Shown one piece after another: positions 43,946 through 56,037 of a stretch of DNA of 60,703 bases. A model generated the notes under the pieces. That model had not been told where the DNA came from. It worked only from the letters and a program-made list of their open reading frames with translations, and ran no database searches. The stretch comes from Mnemiopsis leidyi (Eukaryota > Ctenophora > Tentaculata > Lobata > Bolinopsidae), in contig JH152892.1 in assembly GCA_000226015.1 (NCBI GenBank), positions 31,270 to 91,972 of the forward strand, given 5' to 3'. Every line of letters begins with the position of its first letter. Position 1 is the stretch's first letter. Made by a program: the position numbers and the translations under genes.

Positions 43946-46900
43946 AAGCTATGTATCTATCTCTCCTTGGTGCGATATGTATTCTTAAAGTGACTATCAG
44001 TAACCAATCAATTTAGTTAGTTAACTCTCATCATGCTGTCGAAATTATGTTACGAATGATTAAGATACTGAGTTATTTCTAAAAAGCCGAGTTAAGTCAT
44101 AACACAATATTCCCATCCGCATTCTATCTTGGCACATACTGCAAACTTTCGTAAGCGATAGTAGGATTTGATAACGATTTCATGTTTTATAAACAGATGG
44201 GTATATGGGACGCTTAAATTAATCTTGTAAAGTAGGAGATCGAGAGGTGGACTATGGCATTTTCTCTATTTTCTTAGAATGAATACTTTATTGTGATTTT
44301 AACAATCAAGTCGACTGCAGTACTAACTCAATTTTAGGAAGGTCGTAAGTTTATACCATCTGTGCGACTAGAATAGTTCGAGCTGAGAAACCGACTTGTT
44401 TGGTAAATTTGGTAAATCAGTGGAGTAATCGGATATCACTGGGATAGACTTCACTAATGCGATAATAGTGACATATGGGTACAAGTAAAGAGAAGGTCTC
44501 ACATTTATCTGAGATTTATTATGCTGTGTAAATACATAGATTAGGCAGTGAAGTTATAAATAACTCTTGTTGAAACATACTCTACGTAAAACATTCTTCT
44601 AGCTAATGCATGTAATGGATTAAAGTTTAATCATGCGGGAGCTTTTTAATGTTCAAAATTCGCCATATCGTAGGTAAGTGGATCGTTAATAAAAGTAGAC
44701 CACATTCACAGCCATGGCGCCTTCAAACCTAGTTTTACTTGATCCAAATACAGGGTAGATAAATTCATCAGAACTTTATTGCGTGTCTTAAAAGATGCAT
44801 ACCATGAGATAATTCACTCATTCAATCATTCTTTATTTCCCGATATAGGTTCTAAAGTTTTAAAACTTAACAAAATTTCCATTTTTCTTACACCGCCGTG
44901 ATAGCAGTTCCGTGTTACCAATAGCCAGGGATCAGCGAAGTAACACAAACTTTTCACATGGTCGCTCGCTTTGAAATACCGTAGAGGAGCTTATGATTTT
45001 TAAAATCATATTCTATTAATGCATATTATGTACGTATTATCATACGCTGTATATTTGAACAGTAAACTTGCATATTTCTAGAAAAGTACCAATAGAATTG
45101 TTATTTATTGTTAGTTGTTACACAACACACTGTACATTTTGCAACTGTAACACACCGCACATTTTGAAGGTGTAACGGAATCCCCAGACTCCGTGCAGCA
45201 GGTGAATATGCCTGGTTGCTAATGGGGCTAAAGACTTTGGGATCACGTGTCAGGGCCCACCTGGCACGGGTCTCATTGTGAGAGTCTTGTACAGAAATTA
45301 TACACAATGTACATTATACACAGTGTAAATTACACACACAGACTCTCCAATAATTACATGGGGTACTGATTGTAAAGTTAAATAAGTTAGTTGGTGCAGC
45401 CCTGGCCCCTGGAGTTGTGGGTATGCTAGGGTAGAAGTAAAATGTCTGGTGGTAGTAGAGGTTCCATGAGGACATCCAGTGCATGCTCTGCAACAGACAG
45501 TATGTCATGTGGACTCTATATTCGTGTCATCAGGAATGTTACACAACACAAGGAATGTGGAGAGAAGGGGATTAGTATGTGATACCCTGCATATAATAAT
45601 AGAACATTTATGGAGCGAGACACAAGAAGAGACGATACGTGTTACCGTGGGTTGAATTGCAAAATCAAACTCTGATATTGGAGCAATACATTGTGCTGGT
45701 ATTCGCATTATTTTCTAATACATACCATATCTTACACTCTTAAAATACAAAACTCTTATTGATATATTGGGCTTTAAAATTTGTAATAATACTCTAATAT
45801 TTTCGATACAAAACGTTAGCTACAATAAATGTTTAAGCACCAATAACAACTTTGAGTATGCTGCTATTTTCGTCTTCTCCAGAGAAAATGCGTTCAAAAC
45901 CCATTGATATAACGATGTAACATTAGCTAACAAAACTAAATTAACATTCGTCTTAAGTCTCCTTTTGCAAGATCGCCATTCACTAAACGAGTGAACATAC
46001 TTGAGTGATGAGATAGATCGCCAAAATCGGGCCAGTTCGAGTTAGTAAAAATCTTGCTATATAAAAGTAAACTTTTTCCTTGCAACACGCTCAGAGACAT
46101 AGTAATTCATATTAACTTCATATCACAATCGACTAAAAACATTAATGAAAACTAGAAACGTTGGACTAGATGTAACTGGGTACGCTAATTAAAAATTAAA
46201 ATATCAAACTGTTGAGATAAATTGTTTCTCTGTCGGTCATCGACAAGCAATAGTGTGATAAAACTGCTTGTGAAATTCCGACGTATCTTTTATAAACCGT
46301 CTTTTTAATTTACAATATAGTGATCACACAAAATATTTAAAATAAGCAGAAACCAACTATTTCGAACTTTGTAACACAATATTAATCATTCACCGAAGTT
46401 TAAATATTGCTACAGAACGTTTAAAACTAGCAGTAGTCTGTAGCCTCCATTCCTGATGAAACTTCAAGCTATTCCCTCATTCAATTTTGGTACATGAAAT
46501 AGAAGAAATAAAATTGGTGAGAGTCTGGTTTACAAGTTCAGTTTAGAAGTTTTCACATCTCTGCAATCATACCCTGAATATAAAATAAACAAGTAGGACA
46601 TTCACTCACTGTGTATCTAACGAACACCCCGTTTGTCAAGGTGAGCATGTATTCTAGATTTCTAGATATAATCTGCTTATGAATAAAAATTGCATGCGAT
46701 AAGATAACTTTTATTTATAATTTAATAAAACAAATTTTATAAATAAAATGTTAACTCCAAAGATTTTGTCCGTGACAAATTCAAAACCTCATTAACCACC
46801 CTAGTCTCCACTAATAATTTCGTTTTCGAATCGAAATAATTCATTCTAAAAATGGAATTCATCGGATATTATACAAATTCTGGGAACTGGAAAGTATTCG

Positions 46901-48480
46901 TTACATTATTCATGGTTAATATAGTTGATGTATTGGATTACGGTGGGGAATGTAAGACGGAGGACATTTAACGATATATAGATAATGACAAACTAGGTAG
47001 CATCTTGAATCTTAATTCAGACCTTCAGCTTATGATTCGGCATTAATATTCGTGCCAGGGTCATATTCCTATGGGCTTGTCGCCTTGTAAATTATATCAT
47101 GCATGGAATACTTTACTTGATAATTCTTTATAAATGCCAGTTCAATGCATAAAGACAAATCTGTGCCGCACAAACTCGCTCTCTTTCCAAGAGCAAATAT
47201 GCTGGATGTACACAAACATGTGCGAACTAAGGTTTGAGGTGCAGTGTGTATGGTGAGTGTAACTATACACTGGCTGCAGTGTAACACCTTGCAATACGGC
47301 CAGGAAACACCACACCCCATAACATCAATACTGAACTGTCAAACAGCGGTCTTAAATACCACAAGTCACAACCAACCCGAACTACGAACCCAGATGACGT
47401 CACTAGATTTCAGCGAATCAGATCGCAGGTCCTGGTGACGTCAGAGAAGCTGAGTTCCGGGTATGTTTGCTTGACCGGGTGAGACGGCGTGGGCAGGGTT
47501 GCTAGGCTACACAGGGAGTGGAGTAATGAGATCACGTGACATCGAACATGTTGTACCTGCTCAGGAAAGTTCTGGAGCGTGCAGGATGTCAGTAATTAGC
47601 GTGTGTCTGACAAAAACAATACGCTCCGTTACACTCCGCTTATCGGTGTCACCTTTGTAGTCAGGCAATACACCAACCTAAAACTTTGTAGTCAGGCAAC
47701 ACACCAACCTAAAACTGTCTAGCGTGTCAAGTGCAATGAAGTTTTAATAAACCCTGTATCATGTCAAGTGCAGGGTATTATTGCAACCGCCCTCTCTTTA
47801 AATAGCAATCTACCAAACTCCATATGGCGTCCAAAAAGAGCGGACAAGTTTACATCACCAATATTTATCCTTGTCCTGATGAAGCTAACTTTAAAATCTA
47901 ACATTTTCCCGTAATTACACATCTCTAAAACAAGATGTAATCAGTGCCAAGAATGCTGCCCCGCATTTCACTAGCACATCAAGTAGAAGTAAGTGGTCAG
48001 CACACGGCGATATTGGCCAGTCTAACTCGGCTACTGGTTAAATGTGACCACGAGAATGCAGCCAGCTTGCCTGCTTGCAATTTATCAGATCTATCATCAA
48101 CACTGCCACTTTAGAAGACATCAATAAGTAACAACACTGTCGGACCGAGAGCACTTTACAACTTCCAATCGCATCGCACAATCGGAGTGCACTCAATACT
48201 TCAATACAATGGAGATATCACTGTTGTATCCTGTACACGATACGATAGTGATCTATGTATGTTCACGTACAGAAGTGGCGATAGAGCGAGCAATAATCAC
48301 CAGGATGCTTAACCTTGCATGTCACTCCGAAATGGAGGATGACGCAATAATTTGCAGGAATTACACACTTTCCCGCTGAGTTAGAAAGAAGAGTTACATT
48401 TGTCGTGATATGTAGCACATAATCGAGGATTGAATTAAAGCATGTAATTACAATACTCCCGGATACACCGCGACAAAGCG
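43946..48480. other. Gene-poor region B
   Basis: About 4.5 kb of AT-rich DNA without a supported gene. Short open frames on - between 45101 and 45708 lack domains and splice logic. A 34-bp tandem duplication with GTAGTCAGGCAA-ACACCAACC lies at about 47655-47720. A run of CACACA-rich sequence with several TGTACA/TACACA motifs lies at 45110-45345. Confidence 0.5.
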
Positions 48481-48494
48481 CCGACTCCGCTTCT

Positions 48495-48675
48495 ACATCC
48501 ACGCACATCTACATCTCCAGTAGATAATTCTACATCGCCAGTAGGTAGATCTACATCTCCAGTAGCTAGATCTACATCTCCAGTAGCTAGATCTACATCT
48601 ACAGTAGCTAGATCTACATCTCCAGTAGGTAGATCTACATCTACAGTAGGTAGATCTACATCTACAGTAGGTAGA
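48495..48675. repeat. Minisatellite, 21-bp unit, about 8 copies
   Basis: Units of the form CTACATCTCCAGTAGCTAGAT (21 bp here cited by pattern CTACATCT-CAGTAG-TAGAT) repeat about eight times. Because 21 is a multiple of three, the minus strand reads through as a repeating DVDLATG heptad within a 95-codon frame (48435-48722). That frame has no proper start context or domain, so I call the DNA a minisatellite and not a gene. Confidence 0.9.
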
Positions 48676-48758
48676 GATCTACACGGACTGAAGCTGTAGG
48701 AACGTGACCTGTACCTGATCACACAATCAAATACATAGCAGTTGGATTTGTATTATGT

Positions 48759-48824
48759 ACAAAACAAGTATATACATATACTTGTTTTGTATATACATAT
48801 ACTTGTCTTTTACATGTAAAAGAC
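48759..48824. repeat. Pair of AT-rich palindromes
   Basis: 48759-48790 has 14-nt arms starting ACAAAACAAGTATA that pair perfectly around 4 nt, and 48805-48824 is a perfect 20-nt palindrome, GTCTTTTACATGTAAAAGAC. The neighbouring 48825-48870 continues with ACATTTACATAAAATGTACA-type partial palindromes. Confidence 0.85.
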
Positions 48825-48870
48825 GTATACAAGTACATTTACATAAAATGTACATCAAATGTACATAAAT

Positions 48871-50623
48871 CATGTATATAAATAGTAAATACACGTAGTC
48901 TAGTGCTGCATACAAGGTCCGGAAAGAGCTATTTGAGAAGCTTACTAATCACAACTTTTCGGAGCCGACATGTGTATAATTTTATACCCTAGTTAATTTC
49001 TGGAGTATTAGTGTATTCCGAAGCTGCAGATAGCGTACACTACGTCAGACAGTGTAATCAGACAGTGTAATCACAGTACAATAAGTAAGGGCTGGAATGT
49101 GTAATACTGCAGCCTGGACTCTAACGTTACCTACAGGACTCTACAGGACTCTACCAGGGCTTTACCGGACTCTACTGTACAGTGTACAAGGTCTCTACTG
49201 AGTACGAGACTCAGCTAGGAATCTGCCAGGACTCAGGGGATGACATGACGTGATGAAAGGGGAGATGACGAGAGAGTTGTGGTGTAAAGGTTACACTCAC
49301 TTCACCACATTAGTGTAGGGGCGTGGTGTACCACACGTTCCAGGTCCTTAGTACAGTCAGTCAGGCTCTACACCCCACCAAGCAGGTCTAAGTTCCGTGT
49401 ACAAACACCTCACACTCCTAACAAGAGCAGCAACCTTCTCCCAGCCTCCCTACTATTCGGGTATGTGGGGTTGTGGAGCGGTTTTAAATATTATACCAGG
49501 ATTACGCTACAGCTTAACTTCACATTGTGTAGGAAGAAAATTCTTCAAATTTTATAATTTTCTTGGACCCAGTGTATCGCTACGGCTTCATAATCAGCGC
49601 AAGTTTTTCGGCATGACATTCATAATTGGATTACCATGTCACGACATTCTTGCGTTGTTAGCAGAAAGATAAGCTCTGTAGAAGCAGCCTCTGCGGATCG
49701 ATCAACTGAGTTTTACGCTTTAATTACATAATACTTATCCTTCACATGGGTAAATCCCATATTTGAATGGCCAGCATTTCAATTCATGATCACTGATCGA
49801 TTTCAAAACTTAATATAAACATCACTCAAAAATAAATCGTATGATATATCTCTCCTATTTGAGTCTTGGAGTTCGGGCTTACTCCACGCCACTTCCAGCC
49901 CTGATTCAATCTATCCTGCAACCAGTAATACGTATCTAGTCACGTGTTGTGTCACGTGTTATTTGTCAGGTTCACTACACTTGGATCTGGTCGGAGTCTG
50001 AGAGTGGGGTGGTGGAGGGAGATACGGGAGCCGGTTTCAGTATCGCCTCCAAGGCAGAGGGTCGGTGTACTCCCATCGCACCTTTACACTGCATTGTTTC
50101 TAACTGCGGAGATAAATGCTGGTTAGAATAGAGTTTTAACCTGCAATAACAGAATCCTGCAATAACAAAATGCAAATGTTTTGTACTTTTTAATGTTAGA
50201 TCATGTAATCGATAATTCGAGTCGCTACACTCTGAAACCTCACGTTTCATGTCCACAGTTGGTCACAGTCTAAACTGGTCCGACTTGCGGCGAAGTGACG
50301 ATAGCGGAAAGTTAGCCATGTTATCTAACTACAGTCTACACTGACAGCTCCTCCAACTATAAAGATAAGCGGGATTGTCGGAGAAAATTGACTGTAACCC
50401 CGGGAGGAGGGTTGATGGAACAGCACGGCAATCAGCCTGATGTAGGTGAGGACAGGACGGCCATTACATACAGTCTCAACACATTAGACAGAGCAATAGT
50501 AACAGTAACTGTAAAACTCTCTTCTTCAGTTTACACTTCAATTAAGAAAGAGCGCTCGTCCATGATGTAAGTCAGCTAACCCATTATATGGTCGGATGTT
50601 GGTACCTCGCCCTGGTACCTTGG
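48871..50623. other. Gene-poor region C, downstream of RYK
   Basis: No supported gene. Short CTCTAC-GGACT repeats occur at 49118-49175. Several short frames at 49397-50256 lack domain evidence. It contains the presumed RYK 3' flank. Confidence 0.5.
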
Positions 50624-53600
50624 TTAGTTGTTATGTGAATTATATAAATGTAAGATAGCTAAGTCGTTATCTGAAGAACAGACCTGTGCCATGATGTTAG
50701 TGAAGGACATTCTATCCTCAGGACTGAGAGCCCAGCACCGAACCAGCAGAGTAAACAGCTCGTCAGTGCACACATCAGGCTGCATCAGTCTCCAGCCACC
50801 TTGGAGGTGTTTCACCATGTCACCCGGTGCTACATCCACATACGGGACTTCTCCGAACGTCAGGACCTGGACAGGGTGATTAGCTAGAGGAGTTTAGAAG
50901 TTTAGATAGGAGAGTGTGGAAGTTTAGATAGAAATGTGTGGAAGTTTAGATAGGGGAGTGTGGAAGTTTAGATAGAAATGTGTGGAAGTTTAAATAGGGG
51001 AGTTTGGAAGTTTATATAGAAATGTGTGGAAGTTTAGATAGGGGAGTGTGGAAGTTAAGATAGAAAAGTGTGGAAGTTTAGATAGGGGAGTGTGAAAGTT
51101 TAGATAGAGCGAGTCTCGACTGTGGGAGTTTAGGTGGAATTTGACAGTTTTACTTAGAAGTATTTCTTAAATTTTATTATTACAGTTACAACTAACAATT
51201 ATAGACCTGTCTCGGCTACTAAAAAGGACGTTATAAAGTGTTTTATATATTTAGAATATTAGTTCTTTCAACGATATAATTATTTGTTAGCCTAGTTGTT
51301 GACAATGCATATTTTCTACGTTTGTTTTAACCCACAAAACAAACGGCATTTATAAAATCCAACAATGTTCAGACTTCTACAGACTCCGCCTTTTGGCCGA
51401 CATAAATTGCCTTAACGAGTTCTAAACTTTTTATCATTTAAATAACCAATACAATATGTACACGATCTACAGCATATTGCTGCAAGGTTAGAAATAAGGC
51501 GTTTAGAAGTTGTACAATACGACTAATGTTCCAAGACAGATGGAATTATTAGATCGGATAATGATGACATAGAAAACTTAGTAAGCAGATCCTAACTTCG
51601 TTTAATACAAACATAGGAGTCTACAAACAGAACGAGTAATGACATTAGCAAACATTAACCATTCAACAAGGAGTATAGAAGAATAAATCCCAGGCTCGAG
51701 GAATGGAGGATTCTTTAACACTGATTAGGTTGAGTTAGCTTACTATAAATCAATGTTCGAATTCACATTAAGACTGGAAATATTACCGAAATTTTCATCG
51801 TAGTCTCACCTCCCAAAAAGTGACTCCAAAAGCCCAAACATCGCTCATAGTCGAGTACATGAGATCAAGAAGAACTTCAATTCCCATCCACTTAATTGGA
51901 AGTCTAGGACAACTTGCCCTGCCCGGCAGCTCGTGATAGTCGTTAGGGAACAGATCACGTGACAAAGCACTGTCTGCTATCTTCACCACCAGATTACTGC
52001 CCACCACACAGTTCCGCGCAGCCAGATCCCCGTGCACATTACCCGTCTTAGAGAGCGCGTCCATCCCACGCGCGACACACATCATCATGTGGATCTGATC
52101 TGCCAGTGTCAAGGTGTTGGGGTTGCTAGGAGTGGGTCGAGCCATCTGGAGCAGGTTGTGAAGATTTCCTCCCTTCATATAAGGGTATATCGCTATAGGA
52201 GGTTTATTGAACCCCTCATCTACTATACCCGTTACAGAGAGAATGTTCTGATGAGCGACCCGCTCAAGAATGACTGCCTCACGGAGGAAGGCAGTGACAG
52301 TTTCCCGGGTACACATGTCCTCTTTGAGCGTCTTAGCGAACACGGTGGACCGCTCATTCATCGCAGCATCCCGGGTGTAAGTAGCGAGATAGGTTATTCC
52401 CATGGTGCCTGGGGTGGTGATGAAATGATAGGAGACATAATGAAAATAAGATAATAATATAAAATTGAATGATACAGTATGAATTCTAAACCTCGAGTAA
52501 AAATGAATCCTGTAAGGTTAAATACTAGATGACTAGAAAAGAATCGATTTAGAACATCGAATTTTCTAGACTTTGGTTCTAAAGCGAGAATATTATACAA
52601 ATTACATTTACGACTTTATTCATAATACAGTCGATTCATCATGTGACACTTAGATACATACGACACTTCAATTCACAAAATGAATATCATTACTTGATAG
52701 TTGTTGAACTTGATATTATAGACACGGACCTGATTTTAGGAAGGTATCAAATACGACAGCTGATCTGGCGATCTTTAGTTCGGGCGAGGTACCGTGTCCA
52801 TTGGGATAAGCTGGAGGCAGCAGCCCTCCACCGGTCATCTTATTGTGGTGGGGCTCCGAGAGAAAACTTCCTGAAATTGGAGAGGACTTTTTATCAGTCG
52901 GCAAACGTAGCCACCTTTAATTACACTCGCATACATAATCTAGGAAAGGTATGCACCAATTTACATTCGATCATGGATTTCAGTAAGCGGAGTAGACGGG
53001 TGAGGTATCATATGACTCAGATTTAACTCCTCCAATCTCGTACCTTCTCCTGAGCTGTACGCGTACCCGGGGATCATCTTCTGCTGCTGATTGGAGCTGT
53101 GGAGCGATGGTGCGGGTTGAGGTCCGCCAGTGTTGTAGGGCGCGTACCCGGACTGCTGGCTGGGGTGGGGCGGCGTGTTGTACTGGTTGTACGAGTTGTC
53201 GGGGAGCGGGGTGTAGCCGTTAGGGTGTCGTCCCGCCATCCCCATTCCTACGTCGTCTGGAGGGTTTTGTGTTAGCATGCAGGAACTGTCCATTTTTCGT
53301 TAAAAACTTCTCCATGGAAATATCATAACGAGCATTTGCAAGGATTCCATCGACGGCCCACTTAAAATTACGGGAATTACTCAATCAACTAAGAATGATA
53401 TTGTTCACCATTTAGCAAGTACTTATCTCTAAATTGGCCTTCACCCAAATACCAAGAATCCCCATGACAACACTTACCCGTCATACATTTGTGATTGAGA
53501 GCTCTCCTTCTGATGCGTATGTAACACACGACGGAGACGACAATGACGAGCACCAGGACAAGAGCCAGAACCCCACACACTGCGTACAGGATCATTGCGT

Positions 53601-55027
53601 TCTTACTGAAGTGTTGCACAGTGACGGGGCCTGCTTTACGGGTAGCGTGTGTATAATGTGCAGGGTGCAGATGCAATGTAATATTAGCAAACCAATGGGA
53701 GTGTAATATCGAAAATTATTACACAAGTACCGAAGGCACGAGTTTTGGTAATTTTCGATATCAAAAGACCTTTGAGTTTGCTAATTTCATTGGCAACCGA
53801 CTTTAATAACTATTTAATGCAAATAGGCTTATGATCAGCTTATACTCTTTTGTAAGTTATCAACTTTTGAAAATCGTTGCATCTATACCTATACCCTGTA
53901 GCTATTTTTGCAACCTTTATCCAACCCGAAATAGGTTTAATAAAGAAATCCGTTGATCTATGCTGTTCTAATCGATCGTTGCAGCATAATTCAACGGCAT
54001 TTTAAGCCACGGGACTTTTAAACCACAGGATTTATTGCTTATGTTTGATATCAAACTTGAATTGTTATGGTTAATTGCATGGTGCACTATTTTATAAATA
54101 ATTCTACCTACAGCATGTAATTATTGGGTATAAAAGTTTGACCCAAAAATATTTATTTATTGTCGATCAAAGGCATTTACAAGCATGGCAATTGGAATAG
54201 AATACAGAATACAAATAAGATAAAAACTAACTTGTCAGTGATAACGATTGGAGATTGGATGGAGCAGTTTTTTGCCAGGTAAAATAGGAATCCGTCGTTT
54301 TCCCCGTCTAAGTATTTGATTTGAGCTTCTACCTTGATGAAAGTCTTCTGGGACTGAAGGCAGGTGAAGTTCACTGTGAAGGGAATTGTCGATTCGTTCA
54401 CCAATCCCTGAAGTAATATTCTTACATAAGATCTTGGCTGCAATAAACATTCAAATTGTGTCAGAAAAATCATAATTTGTAGGATTTATGAAGTGCATTG
54501 ACACACAGTTACTCTCGCAAATCTCTCGGCAAAACAGGTCCAAAGTCCAAACCTGATTGTCTATGCTAATTCCTGGGTCTTCCATGTTTTTCAGAGCTTC
54601 GCTGGAAAATTTCAGATAGTAAGTAGCAGCTTGCTGGCCATTCATGCGACAGTCCATCACTTCAGTGCCTAAATGCAGAGTGTGTAAAAAAACTAGCCAA
54701 TTCATTAACATTTCTTACTTATCTTTTATTCATTAACATACCTACTATGTACAATTTTGACAGTAAAAATAACTTGAACTAGTTGTACAAAGGTAACTAA
54801 TAAGAAATAAGTCTTAGAAATATCATAGTACTGAAAATATTAATCTCACCATTTGTAATTGGGAACCCAGCGATTTTGTCTTTGCTCGAAAAGTTCTCCA
54901 AAACTCGACCATCTTTGATCATGCAAGATTCCACGTTAAATGCTTTTATAGAACAGCACATGTTAAAGCGCCTCACACCCGCTGCCCCCATGACGACACA
55001 CGACAGCAGCATCAACAACTTCATCAT
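50624..55027 (-). CDS. RYK: RYK-family atypical receptor tyrosine kinase (Wnt co-receptor)
   Basis: A type I membrane receptor with a WIF domain that binds Wnt. Exons supported on -: 55027-54850 (signal peptide MMKLLMLLSCVVMGAAG), about 54668-54536 and 54457-54237 (Cys-rich WIF region, NESTIPFTVNFTC), about 53630-53478 (membrane segment ILYAVCGVLALVLVLVIVVS), 53256-53044 (Pro/Asn/Tyr-rich juxtamembrane), 52870-52730, 52408-51810 and 50866-50624 (kinase). An exon may be missing between 53630 and 54237. The kinase keeps the Lys (VFAKTLKED) and DLAARNCV loop, but has HGD for HRD and DSA for DFG (IADSALSRDLF; human RYK DNA), so it is a likely pseudokinase. SRDLFPNDYHEL, IKWMG and DVWAFGVTFWE match RYK specifically. 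Confidence 0.9.
50884..51110. repeat. Minisatellite, ~22-bp unit, about 10 copies, in last RYK intron
   Basis: Units GTTTAGATAGGGGAGTGTGG and GTTTAGATAGAAATGTGTGG alternate, so the higher-order unit is about 44 bp. It begins 18 bp outside the RYK kinase exon that ends (acceptor side) at 50866. Confidence 0.92.
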
Positions 55028-55581
55028 TTTTGTATAGGTTGATTCCACTTAGGTACCAAGTTCCTCTTTGACCATTTTACATTCTATAATAACTTTTCTG
55101 GAGAACAGCAGTTAGTTATTTATAAAATAAAAGGCAAAACGGAGCAATGGAATTACTGTACATAGGTAATGTATATAAAAATCAAAAACTAATTTACCAA
55201 AAACTAATTTACCAAAAATGAATGAAAGAGACCAAGAAGACATTTTGTTAACCAGGAATTGCCAGTCAATCAACAACGATTTACAATGATTTACATTCGA
55301 GTCATCAACGAAATATACAGAAAAAATAATTATGGGAAATTAATATACAACTAATACAACTAATTGTAACCTATAAGAGCTGAATTTAAATCTAGCCATG
55401 ATTTTTTTTAAACAGTCCATAAAACAGTCGTGAAATTTTAAACAGTCCACTAAATTACTCCCCTAGGCTTAAATCTAATGTTCCATTGGGAACAATAGAT
55501 TCATTTTTCTTCAACAAAAATGAGTCTAGATCAAACTTTGCCACAACTTTGAAAAAGAGATATACATATATATCAGAAGGA
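55028..55581. other. Intergenic, CCDC28 to RYK
   Basis: AT-rich, with a short duplication ACTAATTTACCAAAAA at 55187-55220. It holds the RYK promoter side and the CCDC28 3' end; no gene seen. Confidence 0.6.
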
Positions 55582-56037
55582 TCAACTTTTGTGTAGGTTC
55601 TTAATTTCTGAACTTAAATTGTCTAAATCATCCATTAGTTCTTTAAATTTTTCCAGTGAATTTGAGTCCTCATGAAGAGCACCTGACTTATTAACATCAA
55701 GCTTTAAATGTTTCACTGCAAGAGCCTCTTGCATATTTCTAACCTGAAAAGAAGCTATATAAACAAATTCATTTATCTTAGGGGCTGGGGTTTGCCATAT
55801 CAGCTATCAAACTAAAAATCAGAAATGAGCAGCCTTGCAAAAGATAAAAACCAGCTTCAGGATAAAGTGTCCAGTTATATCTGCCATCTATTGAGGTTAA
55901 ACCTTTTCTAACTTTTGAAAACTACAGGAGCCTTTGAAAGCCTGCATTTTTCCACCATTAAACTCTGTCTTGATTTGCTGCAAACCACGCTCTTTTTCGG
56001 GTGTGTTGGAGAAGTCATTGTTGAAGGAGTGAGACAT
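55582..56037 (-). CDS. CCDC28A: Coiled-coil domain-containing protein 28 (CCDC28A/B)
   Basis: Two short exons on -, 56037-55903 and 55743-55582 (297 nt, 98 residues), missed by simple frame scans because of their size. The protein starts MSHSFNNDFSNTPEKERGLQ and continues through GKMQAFKGSCSFQKLEKVRN, then an acidic linker, then a coiled coil ending DLDNLSSEIKNLHKS. Human CCDC28A has the parallel HSFLTDV, ERGLLSLL, GKLQAF, CSIEQMEHVRGMQEKLA and LDRLLSDLEELNSSIQKLH. The family is best known for CCDC28B, a BBS-associated modifier affecting cilium length and mTORC2; the paralogue cannot be assigned. It has the length of the conserved core only. Confidence 0.85.

Noticed and set aside
45101-45708. 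Three short minus-strand frames as a possible gene
   Set aside because: No shared domain, no phase-compatible GT-AG joins that I could find, and they overlap simple TGTACA/TACACA repeats.
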